Assembly: GCA_023548195.1 (NCBI GenBank)
Contig: JAJHZJ010000121.1
Span: 3,410,220 to 3,474,219 of the forward strand
Length of the DNA stretch: 64,000 bases
Direction: 5' to 3'
Origin: Bettongia penicillata ogilbyi
Taxonomy: Eukaryota > Chordata > Mammalia > Diprotodontia > Potoroidae
Numbering within the stretch: the stretch's first letter is position 1; the number at the start of each line of letters is the position of its first letter. Positions 1 through 10,830 of the stretch are shown piece after piece. The notes beneath the pieces were generated by a model that saw only the letters and a list, made by a program, of their open reading frames with translations, was not told where the DNA came from and made no database searches. The position numbers and the translations under genes are program-made.

Positions 1-1420
1 GGAATTTATTAAGCCCTTTATAAGATGAAGAGACAGGATGCTTTACACATCTAATATAATACTTGTGCATCAAAATGTCAATTACACTGCTAATTATTCA
101 ATAAGTAAAATATTACAAAAATAACTTTTGCTTTTCCTAATTGGTACACATTTGGCTGTGATGCCTTGATGTAAAGGCAATTAATATTTTAGTTCTATCA
201 AGTAGGAATTTTTTTTTCCATAGGACTATACAGGATGAGATATGGGTGATGAATTTTTTAAAATTTCATTTCTATCCTGGTGATGGATAATTTAATGTAG
301 AGAAGCTAGATTATTTGAGAGAATGTAAGATATCTGTGGAAATATGCTTAATAAATCCAATGCTTAATATAATACCTAGGATAGGATGGATGATCTATTA
401 CTAAATGCCAATTGACTGAAAAACCAACATGTAGTGATAATAAATAGACTTTAGGGTTAAGAACTTTTCTTTCTAATTTATTTTTAGTCTTACGCTTTCC
501 ATATTGCTGTTTTTCAGAAAACTCTCCATGCATCCAAAAAAAAATAAAAATTTTATTTTAAAAAGTTTAATAAGCCTTTATTTGGTCATTTTAGAAATGT
601 GATGAAATATAATTTGTTATAAACATTTTAACTATGTGAAATTTGAAAATGAAAACTATTCCTGAAGATATTCAAGATAAAATACTTTCAAAATGGGTAC
701 CAAGTGAGCCAGTCACTAATTATACATGCACTTAGCTGGAAATAGACACATTTAAAAGGTAGGTAGTTCAAAAGGCACCAAATGGTCTTTTTTCCTCACT
801 CCTCAAAGTACATGGGCATTAGATCAGTCTTTAGAAAAGTCTTTCACACAGGCCCCACTGCAACATTAATAAGGTCAGTGATGATTTGGAGGCTAGTACC
901 TTCATTTTAAAACTTTACCTTTCTTCATTCTTTTCTTTCCATGAAACAAAGAAAGAAAAATCCCTTTAAGGATTTTTATGTAATCTCCATAGCATTCTGA
1001 TTTGCTGACCCTTAGGACATGATATAAAACCTTTCTCTTAAAGCTAACATTCCCCATTGGGCAGTACTCTGACTTCTCTTTTTTACGGGGAATTTAAACG
1101 GCTGGATTTAATTTAATTATAGTGTTTGGTACCTGGTCTTAGAAGTCTAAAATTATGAATATATTTAAGTAACTTAAATACATCTAGAATTTCAGAAATA
1201 AATTTTTCATTATAACGTCCCTTAACTTGTTTAATCATATGACTAATTATGCTTTTTTCATCCAACTGAAAAAGACAAACCTTTAAATACAGGTGATAGG
1301 GATGAGTTAATGCAGCCAACTAAACATTCAATGTTCTATTTCTTTACTTTTACAAGATTAGGCATCAGTTCTGGGTAAGACCTCAGACCCCATTCTTAAT
1401 GCTTACTTAGATTGTGTGAC
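1..1420. other. AT-rich sequence, no gene or clear repeat
   Basis: I see no recognisable coding exon, RNA gene or interspersed repeat. All open frames are short and broken by stops typical of AT-rich DNA. Short poly-A and poly-T runs occur, for example near 210 and 540. Confidence 0.5.
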
Positions 1421-1424
1421 TTCA

Positions 1425-1522
1425 GTCCCAAGAGTCCCTGAGCTTCAGTTTATTGGCCTCTAAAGGGAGGAAGCTGGACCAGGTGATGAATAAGTCACCT
1501 TCCAGCTCTAGGGCTAGGATCC
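1425..1522 (+). repeat. MIR/THER1-type CORE-SINE, 3' part
   Basis: A degraded copy running from the 'cttcagttt' core into 'ggaagctggaccagg' and 'ccttccagctcta', the L2-like 3' tail of THER1/MIR elements on the plus strand. The tRNA-like head is missing or too decayed to see. Confidence 0.6.
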
Positions 1523-1523
1523 T

Positions 1524-1750
1524 AGGATCAATCAATTACTGAACATTTATTAAGCACCTACTATGTGCCAGGACTGGGCTAAGCACTAGAGACACAAAAA
1601 GAAGCACCTACCTTCAAGGAGCTTTCCAGCTAATGGAGAAGGCACGTACAAATAAATACATACAAAACAAACTATATACAGGAAAAATAGGAAGTAACAG
1701 AAGAACGGCACTAGAATTAAGACGGGTTGGGGAAGGCTTCTAGTAAAAGA
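1524..1750 (-). repeat. L3/CR1-type LINE 3' end
   Basis: The plus strand reads 'ttattaagcacctactatg' then 'tgccagg', followed by 'caaggagctttccagctaatg' style sequence and 'ggttggggaaggcttct'. This is the reverse complement of the 3' end of the LINE whose reverse transcriptase is visible at 52222-53640, so the element is on the minus strand. A degenerate TA/TG array interrupts it just downstream. Confidence 0.6.
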
Positions 1751-1751
1751 T

Positions 1752-1925
1752 GGGACTACATATGTGTATATATATTTTATATAGGTATGTACATGTATAT
1801 ATACACACAATTTATATACATTCATATACATATGTATATGTGCGTGGATAAATATATGTATGTACATATATACACATATTTTATATACATGTATATATGT
1901 ATATTTCGGCTGGGACTACATATAT
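1752..1925. repeat. Degenerate TA/TG/TACA microsatellite inside L3
   Basis: About 150 bp of alternating tatg, taca and tata steps. The same 12 bases, gggactacatat, lie at both edges (about 1752 and 1914), which suggests expansion or local duplication inside the L3 sequence rather than an independent insertion. Confidence 0.6.
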
Positions 1926-2237
1926 ATGACAGCATGATCAACTGGTCTGGAAGGTCTCTGCCTTTAGAAGGAGATCTAAAATTTTAATTTAATTAAGATA
2001 AAAATGTGCATTTTAATGTAATTTAAATTAAAATATACGTTTTAATCTAGGATGAACTGCTTTCCAAAATGGGCATTGCAATGTGGTATCTTCTCTAGCT
2101 TGAAGAGCTTTGCCTAACTGGCTGGCCCAGCAGCTGTAGTCTGTACCTCGATATTTTCCACGTATACCATTACTGTTGGTGTAACGGAGATTACAACATG
2201 GCCAAACGATACCAGAGGGGAAGGAGTAAGCCACCCA

Positions 2238-2440
2238 GAGAGGACCTATGACATCACAGGGTGTCATGTCGATTGCTCATGAATTGGATTTGAGTGAGAC
2301 AGAGCTGTGCAAAGTGTCACTCTCTCTTCCTGAGTCATCAAAGGCTAGTGACAGGACAAAAGTCAAGATGACTGGGGATGACCTGGTATGACCTGGGCAT
2401 CTTCAATATCTGACCAGGCTCTAAGCACTCCACAACGCCT
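2238..2440 (-). repeat. RTE-tailed SINE (Mar4-like), minus strand
   Basis: The order 'gaggacctatgacatcac', 'gaattggatttgagtgag', 'gctgtgcaaagt', then 'aagatgactggggatgacc' matches the copy at 31463-31650 and the reverse complement of 6975-7175. Divergence is high. Sequence to about 2560 (aggctctaagcactcc onward) may be more of the same element, but I could not confirm this. The name is tentative. Confidence 0.55.
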
Positions 2441-2607
2441 ATTTCAGCCACCTTCATGGAAGTTTGAACAAATCTCTCTCATCTGCCCCTGCCACCCAAG
2501 GAAAGTTTTCACACACTTGGGGTAGTCACCCTTCAACTCACCAACAGATTTGAGGCCTGCTGGGGGGTTTTTCCTTTCTACACTCTCCCATTACCTGAAT
2601 GGAAAAT

Positions 2608-2815
2608 GTAAAAATGGTACAGCAGAAAAACTCTATATCTGGAACCAAAAGACCTTGGTTCAAACTCCAATTCTGTCATTTTTTATCTGTGTGATGTTGA
2701 TCAAGTCCCTTAACTTTCCTAAGCCTCAGTTTCCTCATCTGTAAAATGAAAAGGTTGGAGAAGATGAACTCTGAAGTCCTTTTCAATTCTAGTTATAGAA
2801 TCCTTTCTAGGATTT
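2608..2815 (+). repeat. MIR/THER1-type CORE-SINE
   Basis: Nearly complete copy in order: tRNA-like head (ggtacagcagaaaaactc), 'ccttggttcaaa' B-box-like segment, CORE (atctgtgtgatgttgatcaa), 'cctcagtttcctcatctg', and the L2-like tail ending near 'ctagttatagaatcc'. Confidence 0.75.
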
Positions 2816-2829
2816 TAGTCTCTTATGAA

Positions 2830-4040
2830 TTTCTACATATTTCTACTGCATTTCCTTCATATAACATAGCTGCTTTGTATGGTATATGGCATCTAGCTTG
2901 GTAGACATACACAGGAAATTTTTTTTCTATCATCACTTCTTTTCAGTTTAAAAACCCTTGTGATTAAATTTGCTATACATAAATATTTTCTGAAACCATG
3001 TTTAAACCCTCAGCTGCATCACCTTCACTTAAATGGCTGTGTTGGTAGGATATCACTCACCCCCACATGAACTAGGGAAGGGAGGAGAAAAGCATTTGTC
3101 AAATGCCTACTATGTGGCAAACACTATGCAAATCACAAATTATTTCACTAAACATTAAATAAACAAAATCATTGCCTCTGCTTGAGTCATTAAACCTAAA
3201 AGGTTAACTCTCTAAGATAATGAATTGTATGATTACAAACCTGTATGGGTAGAAGGGGCCTTCTCACTTTGTTTTTCAATTTCCCCAAACCCAGAACTCT
3301 TTGACTCAAAGAGTTTCTGTGCCAAAGCTACATCTTTGTGATATTATTTCCTAGTTCTCAGGTTCTCAACCTGATGTTTTTGACCTCTAAGTGTGGTCTC
3401 TTGGCTTAACCCACTGATTTATTCATTCTGACCATGTGCTTATCATTTCTGACTCCGTTAACTTTCCCACAGCTTGGTACTGAGACCATAACCCAGGATT
3501 TATCTTAACAGACTTACTTCTTAGACGAATTCCCCTGCCGACTAGCCACACACACATAACATCTAATCCCTGGCCAATACCACAAAAAAACAATAACCCA
3601 AAATGAGCAAACTGAACCTGAGAAGAAGTAACCAGAGGCTCCAAAGTAAAAGCCGACACAGCCTCCTGGTTACGTATCACTACAGCAGGTTTTTTTGCTT
3701 GATGGTTATATAAATCAATGTTTAATGCATCTTAACAATTAGAAGCACCAAATTATTTCACTTTCAAATTCACTCAAACTCTATTTAGTAACATTTTAAT
3801 GTGAGATGGATAGACATGATCACAAATCCCTAACAAAAGACTAATTCATAAGAATTAGGTCATTCATTGCCTAGGTTTTACTGGGCATTTGTGGCATATC
3901 TTGTTTTTCCAATAACTGTATTCCAGCAGAATTTGTCTCTAAAATGAATTTCTACTCACAAATGATAAATCATAGGCCATTTCCTTGGTATCTCTTGGGA
4001 CCAAGATCCTAGAGGCAGAACCTCATAGTGAAGCAAGCCA
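2830..4040. other. No gene seen; unclassified sequence
   Basis: I see no exon or structured RNA. A short 'aatgcctactatgtggcaaac' near 3099 could be an L3 3'-end scrap. The rest is single-copy-looking AT-rich DNA. Confidence 0.4.
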
Positions 4041-4047
4041 AAGCCGG

Positions 4048-4243
4048 ATGCAGTATGCTTAGTGGAAAGGGCACTGAACTTGGAATTACAGCCTTTGAGT
4101 TGGAATCCTGGGTCTGTTAGTTACTACCCTGTGACCTTGAACAAGTCATTTAACCTCTTTAGCCTCAGTTTTCTCATTTGTAAAATTTAGCATTGGACTA
4201 GATGTCCTAGAGGGTCCTCTTAAGTTCTGTATTTATGACCTTT
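4048..4243 (+). repeat. MIR/THER1-type CORE-SINE
   Basis: Head (agtggaaagggcactgaac), 'gagttggaatcctgggtct', CORE (ctgtgaccttgaacaagtca), 'cctcagttttctcatttg' and the 'ggactagatgtcctagaggg' tail are all in order on the plus strand. Its divergence suggests an old copy. Confidence 0.75.
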
Positions 4244-4439
4244 GACTTTTGCCTTGGGCTACATGGCTTCCCTCTGATTAACTATTTTACCAGAATAATG
4301 AGAAGACCTGAGATCACATGACACATATGATCACATACAAGTCAATCTCAGTTCTTAAAAAAATATGGAACTATTATGAAGAGATGGGGTAGTTTGGGAA
4401 ACATAACCAGTAGTCTAGTAGATTACATAGGGCATATTC

Positions 4440-4545
4440 ATTAATTCAACAAATACTTTGGAGAACCTACTAAGGGCAAAGCTGTGTGTTTCAGAAGATT
4501 AGAAAAATATTGAACACATTCCACAAGGAGATTACAGTCTAATGA
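4440..4545 (-). repeat. L3-type LINE 3' fragment
   Basis: 'ttaattcaacaaatac' followed by 'cacaaggagattacagtcta' follows the order of the L3 3' end read in reverse, as at 52222-52340. It is short and divergent. Confidence 0.4.
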
Positions 4546-4923
4546 CTGACATGAGGATATGGAGACATAAATCTCCATTCTCTTTCTATTATCCTTTAGA
4601 ACGGACCCACACAACTTGGCAGTAGGTAGAGGCCAAACTTAAAAGAGCTTAAACTTCTTAGGGCTGTGGGTTTTTTAGAGACAGACTGATGATGACTGTT
4701 TGCCATGGGGCACGTGAAAAGTAGGAGAGTGTGCACAGTGGCAACCCACTCACCAAATTACATGACAGGCACAGTAGTGACTAGTGGAAGGTGGGTTAAG
4801 TAGGGCATAGACAAAGCACTCATTACATCTTTGCTTATTCTACCCTTTTCTTGGGTTACCAGAAATCGTTTGACGGGCTGCAAGTGGATCATGGGCTATA
4901 TGTTGTGCAGACCTGCTTTAGAG

Positions 4924-5071
4924 CAGGGGTGGGGAACCTACAACCTTGAGGCTCCATGCAGGCCCCTTAATAAAAGGATTTGTTCTGTAAAACTTGGACT
5001 CAGTCAAAAAGCCACACCCAAGGACCTAGAAGGTCCCATGTGGTCTCAAGGCTGCAGATTCCCCACTCCTA
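4924..5071. mobile_element. hAT-type MITE with imperfect 8-bp TSD
   Basis: A 148-bp element begins caggggtggggaacc and ends gattccccactccta, which is an inverted terminal repeat with a few mismatches. The 8 bases on the left (ctttagag, 4916-4923) match those on the right (cttcagaa, 5072-5079) at 6 of 8 positions, which is the target-duplication size of hAT transposons. It has no coding capacity and must have been moved in trans. Confidence 0.75.
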
Positions 5072-5786
5072 CTTCAGAATGCACAGCATCATAGATTAGG
5101 AGTCCTAGGACAGTGTACACAAAAGTGGATAGAAAAAGAGGGAAATCTAAAAATAAGCCTTTTTAAAAAAAAAATCTGGGGAGAAAATGAGCATTTTAGT
5201 TAAAATAGAATTCTCAAACCATAAACACTTTCTTCCTTAGGCTATTGATTATCACAATGATCTAATGTGAATTCACCATAAAACTAACAGGAAGTTAAAG
5301 CTGATGAAGAGCCTATCCGGCAGGCTTCATTTCAGTATTATGAGTCTGTGCTTAGAAAAGTCTGATTTGTGAGGCTTATTTATGAGGACTAGCACCTGCT
5401 TCATTCATTCACCAAATAGTTAGTGAGCAACTGCGATGTATAATAAGCATTGTATTTAATGCTGGGGGATGGTGGAAGAGAATCATGAAGTTTTGATATA
5501 CTAAAAAGAGGGTTTTGATTTTTATCTGGATTCGGGGAACTGGAAAGAAGTCCCAGCTCAGATGTGTATTGACTGTGTGGTCATTTGCAATATTCCTTAT
5601 CTTTCAGACAGAGATAAACATACAAGTCTGGATAAAACTAAACTAAAAATCCACACATACACAAATAATTATAATACATGGTAAAATGTAAAATCACAAG
5701 CAGAATGATACAAAGTATTATCCTAAAGGACGCCATTATGTCTTTTAAACTTTGGAGACAGCTTCTTTCAAGAAAAGGCATTTGAG

Positions 5787-6302
5787 TGCTATAAGAAATG
5801 ATGAACAGGATCACTTCAGAGAGGACTGGAAAGACTTATATGATCTGATGCTGAGCTAAAGGAGCAGAACCAGGAGAAAGTTGTACACAGCAACAACCAC
5901 AGTGTGCAAGGATTTTTTTTTCTGGTGGACTTAGAACTTCATTGCAATGTAAGGACCTAAAAAAACCTCAATGGTCTTTTAAGGCAAAATGCCTTCCACA
6001 TCCAGAGAAGGAACTATGGACTTCAATCACAGAATATAGCAGATCATCTTTTTTTGTATTACGTTTTGGTTTGTTGTATGATTTCTCCTATTCATTTTAA
6101 TTTTTCTATACAACATAACTATGGTGAAAATGTATTTAATAGGAATGTATGTGTAGAACCTATATACAGTTGTATGCCATCTTGGGGAGGGAAGGGGAAG
6201 AGAGGGATGAAGGAGAGAGGGAGGAAGGGGAAAAAATCTATGATATATATGATAGTGATTGTAGAACACTTAAAATTGAAAAAAGAATAAATAAATTAGA
6301 AA
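5787..6302 (+). mobile_element. 5'-truncated L1 3' end with 17-bp TSD
   Basis: It carries the marsupial L1 3' signature: 'gaaatgatgaacagg', 'ggagcagaaccaggagaaag', 'cacatccagagaaggaac', a T-rich block, 'tcttggggagggaagg' and an A-rich tail. The 17 bases aagaaaaggcatttgag occur exactly at 5770-5786 and 6303-6319. This fixes both ends and shows insertion by target-primed reverse transcription. It contains no open reading frame of use. Confidence 0.9.
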
Positions 6303-6689
6303 AAGAAAAGGCATTTGAGATAACCCTTGAAGACTAGAGGAGGAGAAAAAACTTGTAACACTGATTTCCAGTCTGATACTAGGGGAAATTGACAGCCTTA
6401 GGACTCAAGTTTTAACATGTTCTTCATGTTAACCTTCCAAAAAGGGTTTTCAGTTCTTCATTGAAGTAAATAAAAATGTGCTGGAGGGTTTCTGTCTGCC
6501 CAAATTGATGGGATTGTACCTGTTTTCATGTCCTGCCCCCATAGGTAAGTCTTACCAGTCAATATAAGGACCTTTGTCTGACAACTCACTAATGTACTGC
6601 TTATAGCATCTCCACTCTTAGAATCTCTGGCTTCCTTTAAGCCTCAGATGTCACTAGTCCTCTTGAGAATGAAAGACAAATGACAACAG

Positions 6690-6885
6690 CTAAAAGGCCA
6701 CCCCATCCAGATGGCCTTTTCCAATCAATCTACCGCCACTACCACTTAGGCTTCCCTCTAAGGCTACCTTCTAAGTACTCTGTAGGTGTCTTCTATGTTG
6801 TGATTTATCCATATTATCTCCCCGATTTGAATGTAAGCTCCCTGGGCACTGAAACTGGTTTGGTTTTGTCTTTATATCCTCAGTA
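6690..6885 (+). repeat. L2 LINE 3' fragment
   Basis: 'gaatgtaagctccctgggca' followed by 'tttatatcctcagtacttg' is the familiar end of L2 on the plus strand, preceded by weakly similar pyrimidine-rich sequence. Confidence 0.6.
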
Positions 6886-6974
6886 CTTGAACCAGTTCTA
6901 TATGAGTTCCCCCTGCCTATGGGTGTATCTCACTCGAAGTGAAAATGCTTATAAGACCTTAACCTGAAAGAGCC

Positions 6975-7175
6975 AGGGTCTCACATTGCAGCCTGGGCCA
7001 TCTCCAGTCATCTCGATGAATATCAGGCCACTGGACCCAGATGGTTCAGAAGAAGTAGATGAGGTTGCTGACCTTGCATGGCCCTCCCTCACTCAAATCA
7101 AAGTCAACGACAGGTCATGTCATCATCTTGATGTCATGGTCCTCTTCGAGAAGGAAGGGCAAACACCACAACAAT
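6975..7175 (+). repeat. RTE-tailed SINE (Mar4-like), plus strand
   Basis: Reads 'gcctgggccatctccagtca', 'ccactggacccagatgg', 'gaggttgctgaccttgcatg', and ends 'gatgtcatggtcctcttcga' then gaaggaaggg. This last segment is nearly the same as the 3' end of the RTE-like LINE at 19439-20147, which argues that the LINE's reverse transcriptase moved this SINE. Confidence 0.75.
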
Positions 7176-7235
7176 ACACAAATGCATATGTAAGTATGTA
7201 TATACACATATTTGTATGTATGTATGGGCAATGTT
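7176..7235 (+). repeat. Microsatellite tail of the SINE
   Basis: An irregular (tatg/tata)n stretch directly follows the SINE 3' end. RTE-type elements usually end in short simple repeats rather than poly-A, which fits. Confidence 0.5.
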
Positions 7236-8341
7236 TGCACATAGTAAATGCTTAATGAATGTGTATTGCTTAATGTCATGGATTATAGTCTTCCTTTCTC
7301 TAGTAATGTCTAAGCTTCATGAAGGCAGAGATTATAGCTTATTTTAACTTTATATCACCTCTCAAAGTGATCAGTTTGTTAAATACATACACATTTACTA
7401 CACTTCACTGTCCCAGCTCACATTTATATATCACACCATTGTTTATAAAAGACCTACCTCATAATATATTTTTGAGGTATGTATTACAAATGTTTTGACC
7501 AAGGAGATGTTTTCACCTACTCTGAGACACAAGTGTCTCTGATAGTTTTCAAGCATTTTTTTTCTTTGTGCAGCAGGGCCAGACTAAAGTACCTGGGTAT
7601 GGAAAGCAGAAAGTTTTCAATAATCTAGGATCATTCTGACCCTGAATATGAAAAAGCTATAAAACTCAAGAGCTGGCACCATGATTATAGGGGGTGGAGA
7701 GGCAAATCAGTGAGGCAGAGCAACAGGGAAACCATACCAAGATGTGCAGCATCATCAAGGAAGACGGCACAACATTGGGTCCAACTGACTGTAGTTTTCT
7801 GATCAGGAGCCAAGGACAGCAACTACAGTTGGCTGGATCCAAGATACCAGGAACAGAGGATAGAGGAAGTAGGATAGCAGAATGTCTTTGGTAGAGGAAT
7901 TGAACAGTAGCATAACATGTGACAGCAGCAGAAGATTTATGGAACACCAGAAAGAGAAGAAGATATAAGAACACTCAAGTAGGATTCCACAGCCACCTTA
8001 AGAAGAGCTATTAAAGGGAGAATCACAATAGATTTTAGTGGCCACAGGAGAAGTCTACGAAAGAGCTACAGAACATGCGCCCTGCTGTTGCAGAACGAGC
8101 CCTGATTTCACTTCCGTTGTTGGAGGTCCCACCTAGGTAGGTCCTATAACTCACTGGAATGAATAAGTATCTTTGAGGACAGCCCCCGAAAAGGTGACAG
8201 AGATCCTTTAACTCTATCCAGCCTTGCAAGTATCTTCTGTGTTCTTCACTACATCAATAAAACCTGTCCTAAATCTGATGCCTTGTGAATCTGTGAGCTT
8301 ATATGAAGAGCTAATGATTGTTTCAATGAGAACAAATGACC
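7236..8341. other. Unclassified sequence; possible old LTR or transcript end
   Basis: A short L2-like tail (gcacatagtaaatgcttaat) sits near 7237. From about 7670 the sequence is GC-richer than its surroundings and leads to an AATAAA hexamer at 8256-8261, followed by a G/T-containing stretch. This could be a decayed LTR or a 3' transcript end. I found no TG...CA ends with a target duplication, so it stays unclassified. Confidence 0.3.
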
Positions 8342-8505
8342 CAGAGGAGAGAAGGAGTTTTATAGGAGAGATATTACAAAGATAAAATCAATAAAATTTG
8401 GCAACAAATTAGACATGGATGATATTTTTAAAAAAAAGATTAACTGTGGGAGAAATAAAAATGTTTCCAAAGGCCCAGGACTTTTCATGTTAGTTATACA
8501 TATGT

Positions 8506-8560
<55 letters not shown>
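8342..8560. repeat. Left arm of a 167-bp inverted repeat plus AC/AT array
   Basis: Positions 8342-8508 are the reverse complement of 9888-10054 with one difference, at a T/A-run boundary (166 of 167 identical, equal length). The inner edge continues as (AC)20 then (AT)6 to 8560, mirrored in the right arm by TA then TG repeats. This arm has no L2 sequence outside its outer end, while the right arm does, so this one appears to be the copy. Confidence 0.92.
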
Positions 8561-8711
8561 TTCCAGGAGATTTCCAGGCTTCCCTTAGGTGTAGGCAAAT
8601 AATACAGATCTGTAGGAGTTCTCCCTCCTGTATATACACAGATGTATGCATATATCTATATATGTATATCTAAACTCTTGGTGTCAAGAGGGAGCCTGAT
8701 ACAAGAATTAT

Positions 8712-8868
8712 ACCTTGTTATTCCATTTTTACAGATGAGAAAACTGAAAATCAGAGAAATAAAATTACCCATATTTATACAACCTGTAAAAAATAGAACC
8801 AGGACTTTGAACCAAGTTCCTTTGATTTGGAGTCTAGTATTTATTTCATAACACTGCCCTCGCTCTCT
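8712..8868 (-). repeat. MIR/THER1-type CORE-SINE
   Basis: The plus strand reads 'ccatttttacagatgagaaa', 'ccaggactttgaacc', then 'ttggagtctagtatt', the reverse complement of the THER1 core and head. Confidence 0.7.
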
Positions 8869-9572
8869 AGACTTTTGAACCAAAATGAAGCATCCTATTT
8901 AGTTTAAAACATGAATAATGAAGAAATACAGCCTAAACTTTCCTACAGAAATCTTACTCTACAAGGTAGAAACTCTTCCTTCTGTCTCTGTTTTTAGCTA
9001 CTGCCTCTATAACCCTGGAATCAATCGCTTCACTTTTTCTGCCAAGAATTCTACATTCTCTTCAGGAACTCTTGAGTGATACACACAAGGCGGCTTCTCT
9101 TGTGCCAGTTTTCAACTGAGCCAGTAACAGCACTAGGCAAGGTAGTCAGCTATTCAAGACATAACACACAGTGAGGTGCAGTGAGGGACATTCTTCATAT
9201 AACTTTTTGTAAATGCACACATTTCGAATGCCAGGTAAATTTTCTATGGCACAGAGTGTTTGTTGTGTGGTTAGTCAAGTTACATATGTAAAAGTAAAAG
9301 CTCAAAGTTTCTGTTGACACTGACACAGAGAAGTTTTCCATTGGAAGGGGAGGCTAAAACTGGGCAACCTCACCTGGAGTGTGAGAATGTTTTGTCCCAG
9401 TTCTGTATTTTCAACCACAGCTGTTTAGACACCTAAACACATACTGACATCATATGGATACTTGGGAACTAAATTAACTAAATTTTTTATGCTGTTAATT
9501 AAACTTCTCTTAAAGGCTTGTCAAATGGCGTTGTGAACTGAGAGCTTCAGATCCAGCTGTTAGAGTATTTGG
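8869..9572. other. No gene or clear repeat
   Basis: I see nothing I can name. The sequence lies inside the loop of the inverted repeat 8342-10054. Confidence 0.4.
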
Positions 9573-9573
9573 A

Positions 9574-9599
9574 ACACACACACACACACACACACACAC
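9574..9599. repeat. (AC)13 microsatellite
   Basis: A perfect dinucleotide run that directly abuts the 3' end of the minus-strand MAR1 SINE, a common position for simple repeats grown from a SINE tail. Confidence 0.9.
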
Positions 9600-9846
9600 G
9601 TTGCTCACTCATTTTAGTTGTGTCTGACTCTTCATGACCCCATTTGGAATTTTCTCAGCAAAGATACTGGAGTGGTTTTTCATTTCTTTTTCTAGCTCCT
9701 TTTGTAGATAAGGAACCTGAGGCAAACAGGGTTAAATGATTTGCCCAGGGTCACACAGTCATTAATTGTCTGAGGTCAGATTTGAACGCAGGAAGATGAG
9801 TCTTCCTGACTCCGGGCCCAGTACTCTATCCATTGTGCCATCCATA
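9600..9846 (-). repeat. MAR1-type CORE-SINE, near full length
   Basis: On the plus strand: 'tgtctgactcttcatgaccc', 'aagatactggagtgg', 'gataaggaacctgaggca', 'tttgcccagggtcacacag', 'agatttgaacgcagg', 'tctatccattgtgcca'. This is the complete reverse complement of a tRNA-headed marsupial CORE-SINE. Its good preservation suggests a moderately young copy. Confidence 0.85.
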
Positions 9847-9858
9847 GATTGATATATA

Positions 9859-10054
9859 CATATATATATATATGTGTGTGTGTGTGTATAACATATGTAT
9901 AACTAACATGAAAAGTCCTGGGCCTTTGGAAACATTTTTATTTCTCCCACAGTTAATCTTTTTTTAAAAAATATCATCCATGTCTAATTTGTTGCCAAAT
10001 TTTATTGATTTTATCTTTGTAATATCTCTCCTATAAAACTCCTTCTCTCCTCTG
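9859..10054. repeat. Right arm of the inverted repeat
   Basis: A TA/TG dinucleotide block (about 9859-9887) followed by 9888-10054, the mate of 8342-8508. The outer half of this arm is L2 sequence that runs without a break into the L2 past 10054, so this arm is probably the original. Confidence 0.92.
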
Positions 10055-10289
10055 ACCCCATCATCACTCTGGTACAGGCACTGATTACCTCATGCCTAGA
10101 GAATTGTAGTAGCGCTTTGGTCAGTCTCCTCACCTCAAGTCTTTCCCCACCCTACTCTATCCTCCATTTAACTGTCAAAATGATCTTCCTAAAATACAAG
10201 TCTGTTCACATCACTCCCTTGTTCAATAAATGCCAATTGCTTCCTATCACCTCCAGGATCTAATATGAGTCCTCTGGCATTCAAAACCC

Positions 10290-10327
<38 letters not shown>

Positions 10328-10336
10328 CGCACACGC

Positions 10337-10377
<41 letters not shown>

Positions 10378-10830
10378 ACTTTCCAGTTTTCTTAACACTT
10401 GAATCATCCACACATATTCTGTGAACCAGCAGCACCAGCCTCCTTGTCGTTTCTTGGACAAGTCTACCATCTCCTGATTCTATGCACTTTTGCTGGCTGA
10501 CTCAATGCCAGAAAATCTCTCTCCCCTCATTTCTGCCCCCTAGCTTCCTTGACTCCCTTTAAGTCCTAGCTAAAATTCCACCTACTTTAGGAAGCTCTTC
10601 TAAGTCCCCCTCAACGTTAGTGCCTTTTTTCTGTAGATTATCTCCAATTTTTCCTACATATTTTGTTTGTACATAATTGTTCACATGTTGTTTCCCCATT
10701 ACACTGTGAGCTCTGTGAGAGCATGGACTGTTTATTTCCTTTCTTTCTGTCCCCACGGCACTTAATACAACGTCTGCCACATAGTCGGCATTTAAATAAA
10801 TGCTTCTTGATTGACTGACTGACCTTGAAG
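9960..10830 (+). mobile_element. L2 LINE, 3' portion of ORF2 and 3' end
   Basis: The order matches the L2 3' third: 'ggtacaggcactgattacc', 'cctaaaatacaagtctgttc', 'tccaggatctaatatgag', then, after an inserted AC array, 'ttgctggctgactcaatgcc', 'actgtgagctctgtgagagc' and 'ggcatttaaataaatgcttc'. It is coding-derived but full of stops. No target duplication is visible, as expected for L2. Confidence 0.8.
10292..10377. repeat. (AC)n with GC interruptions inside L2
   Basis: About 86 bp of CA/AC repeats with TGCG and ACGC steps near 10326-10343. It replaces part of the L2 between 'ttcaaaacccttcac' and 'ccagttttcttaacac'. Confidence 0.9.

Noticed and set aside
8509..8560. CRISPR-like or other spaced repeats
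   Set aside because: All short repeats in the window are simple microsatellites or dispersed SINEs; none has regular unique spacers.
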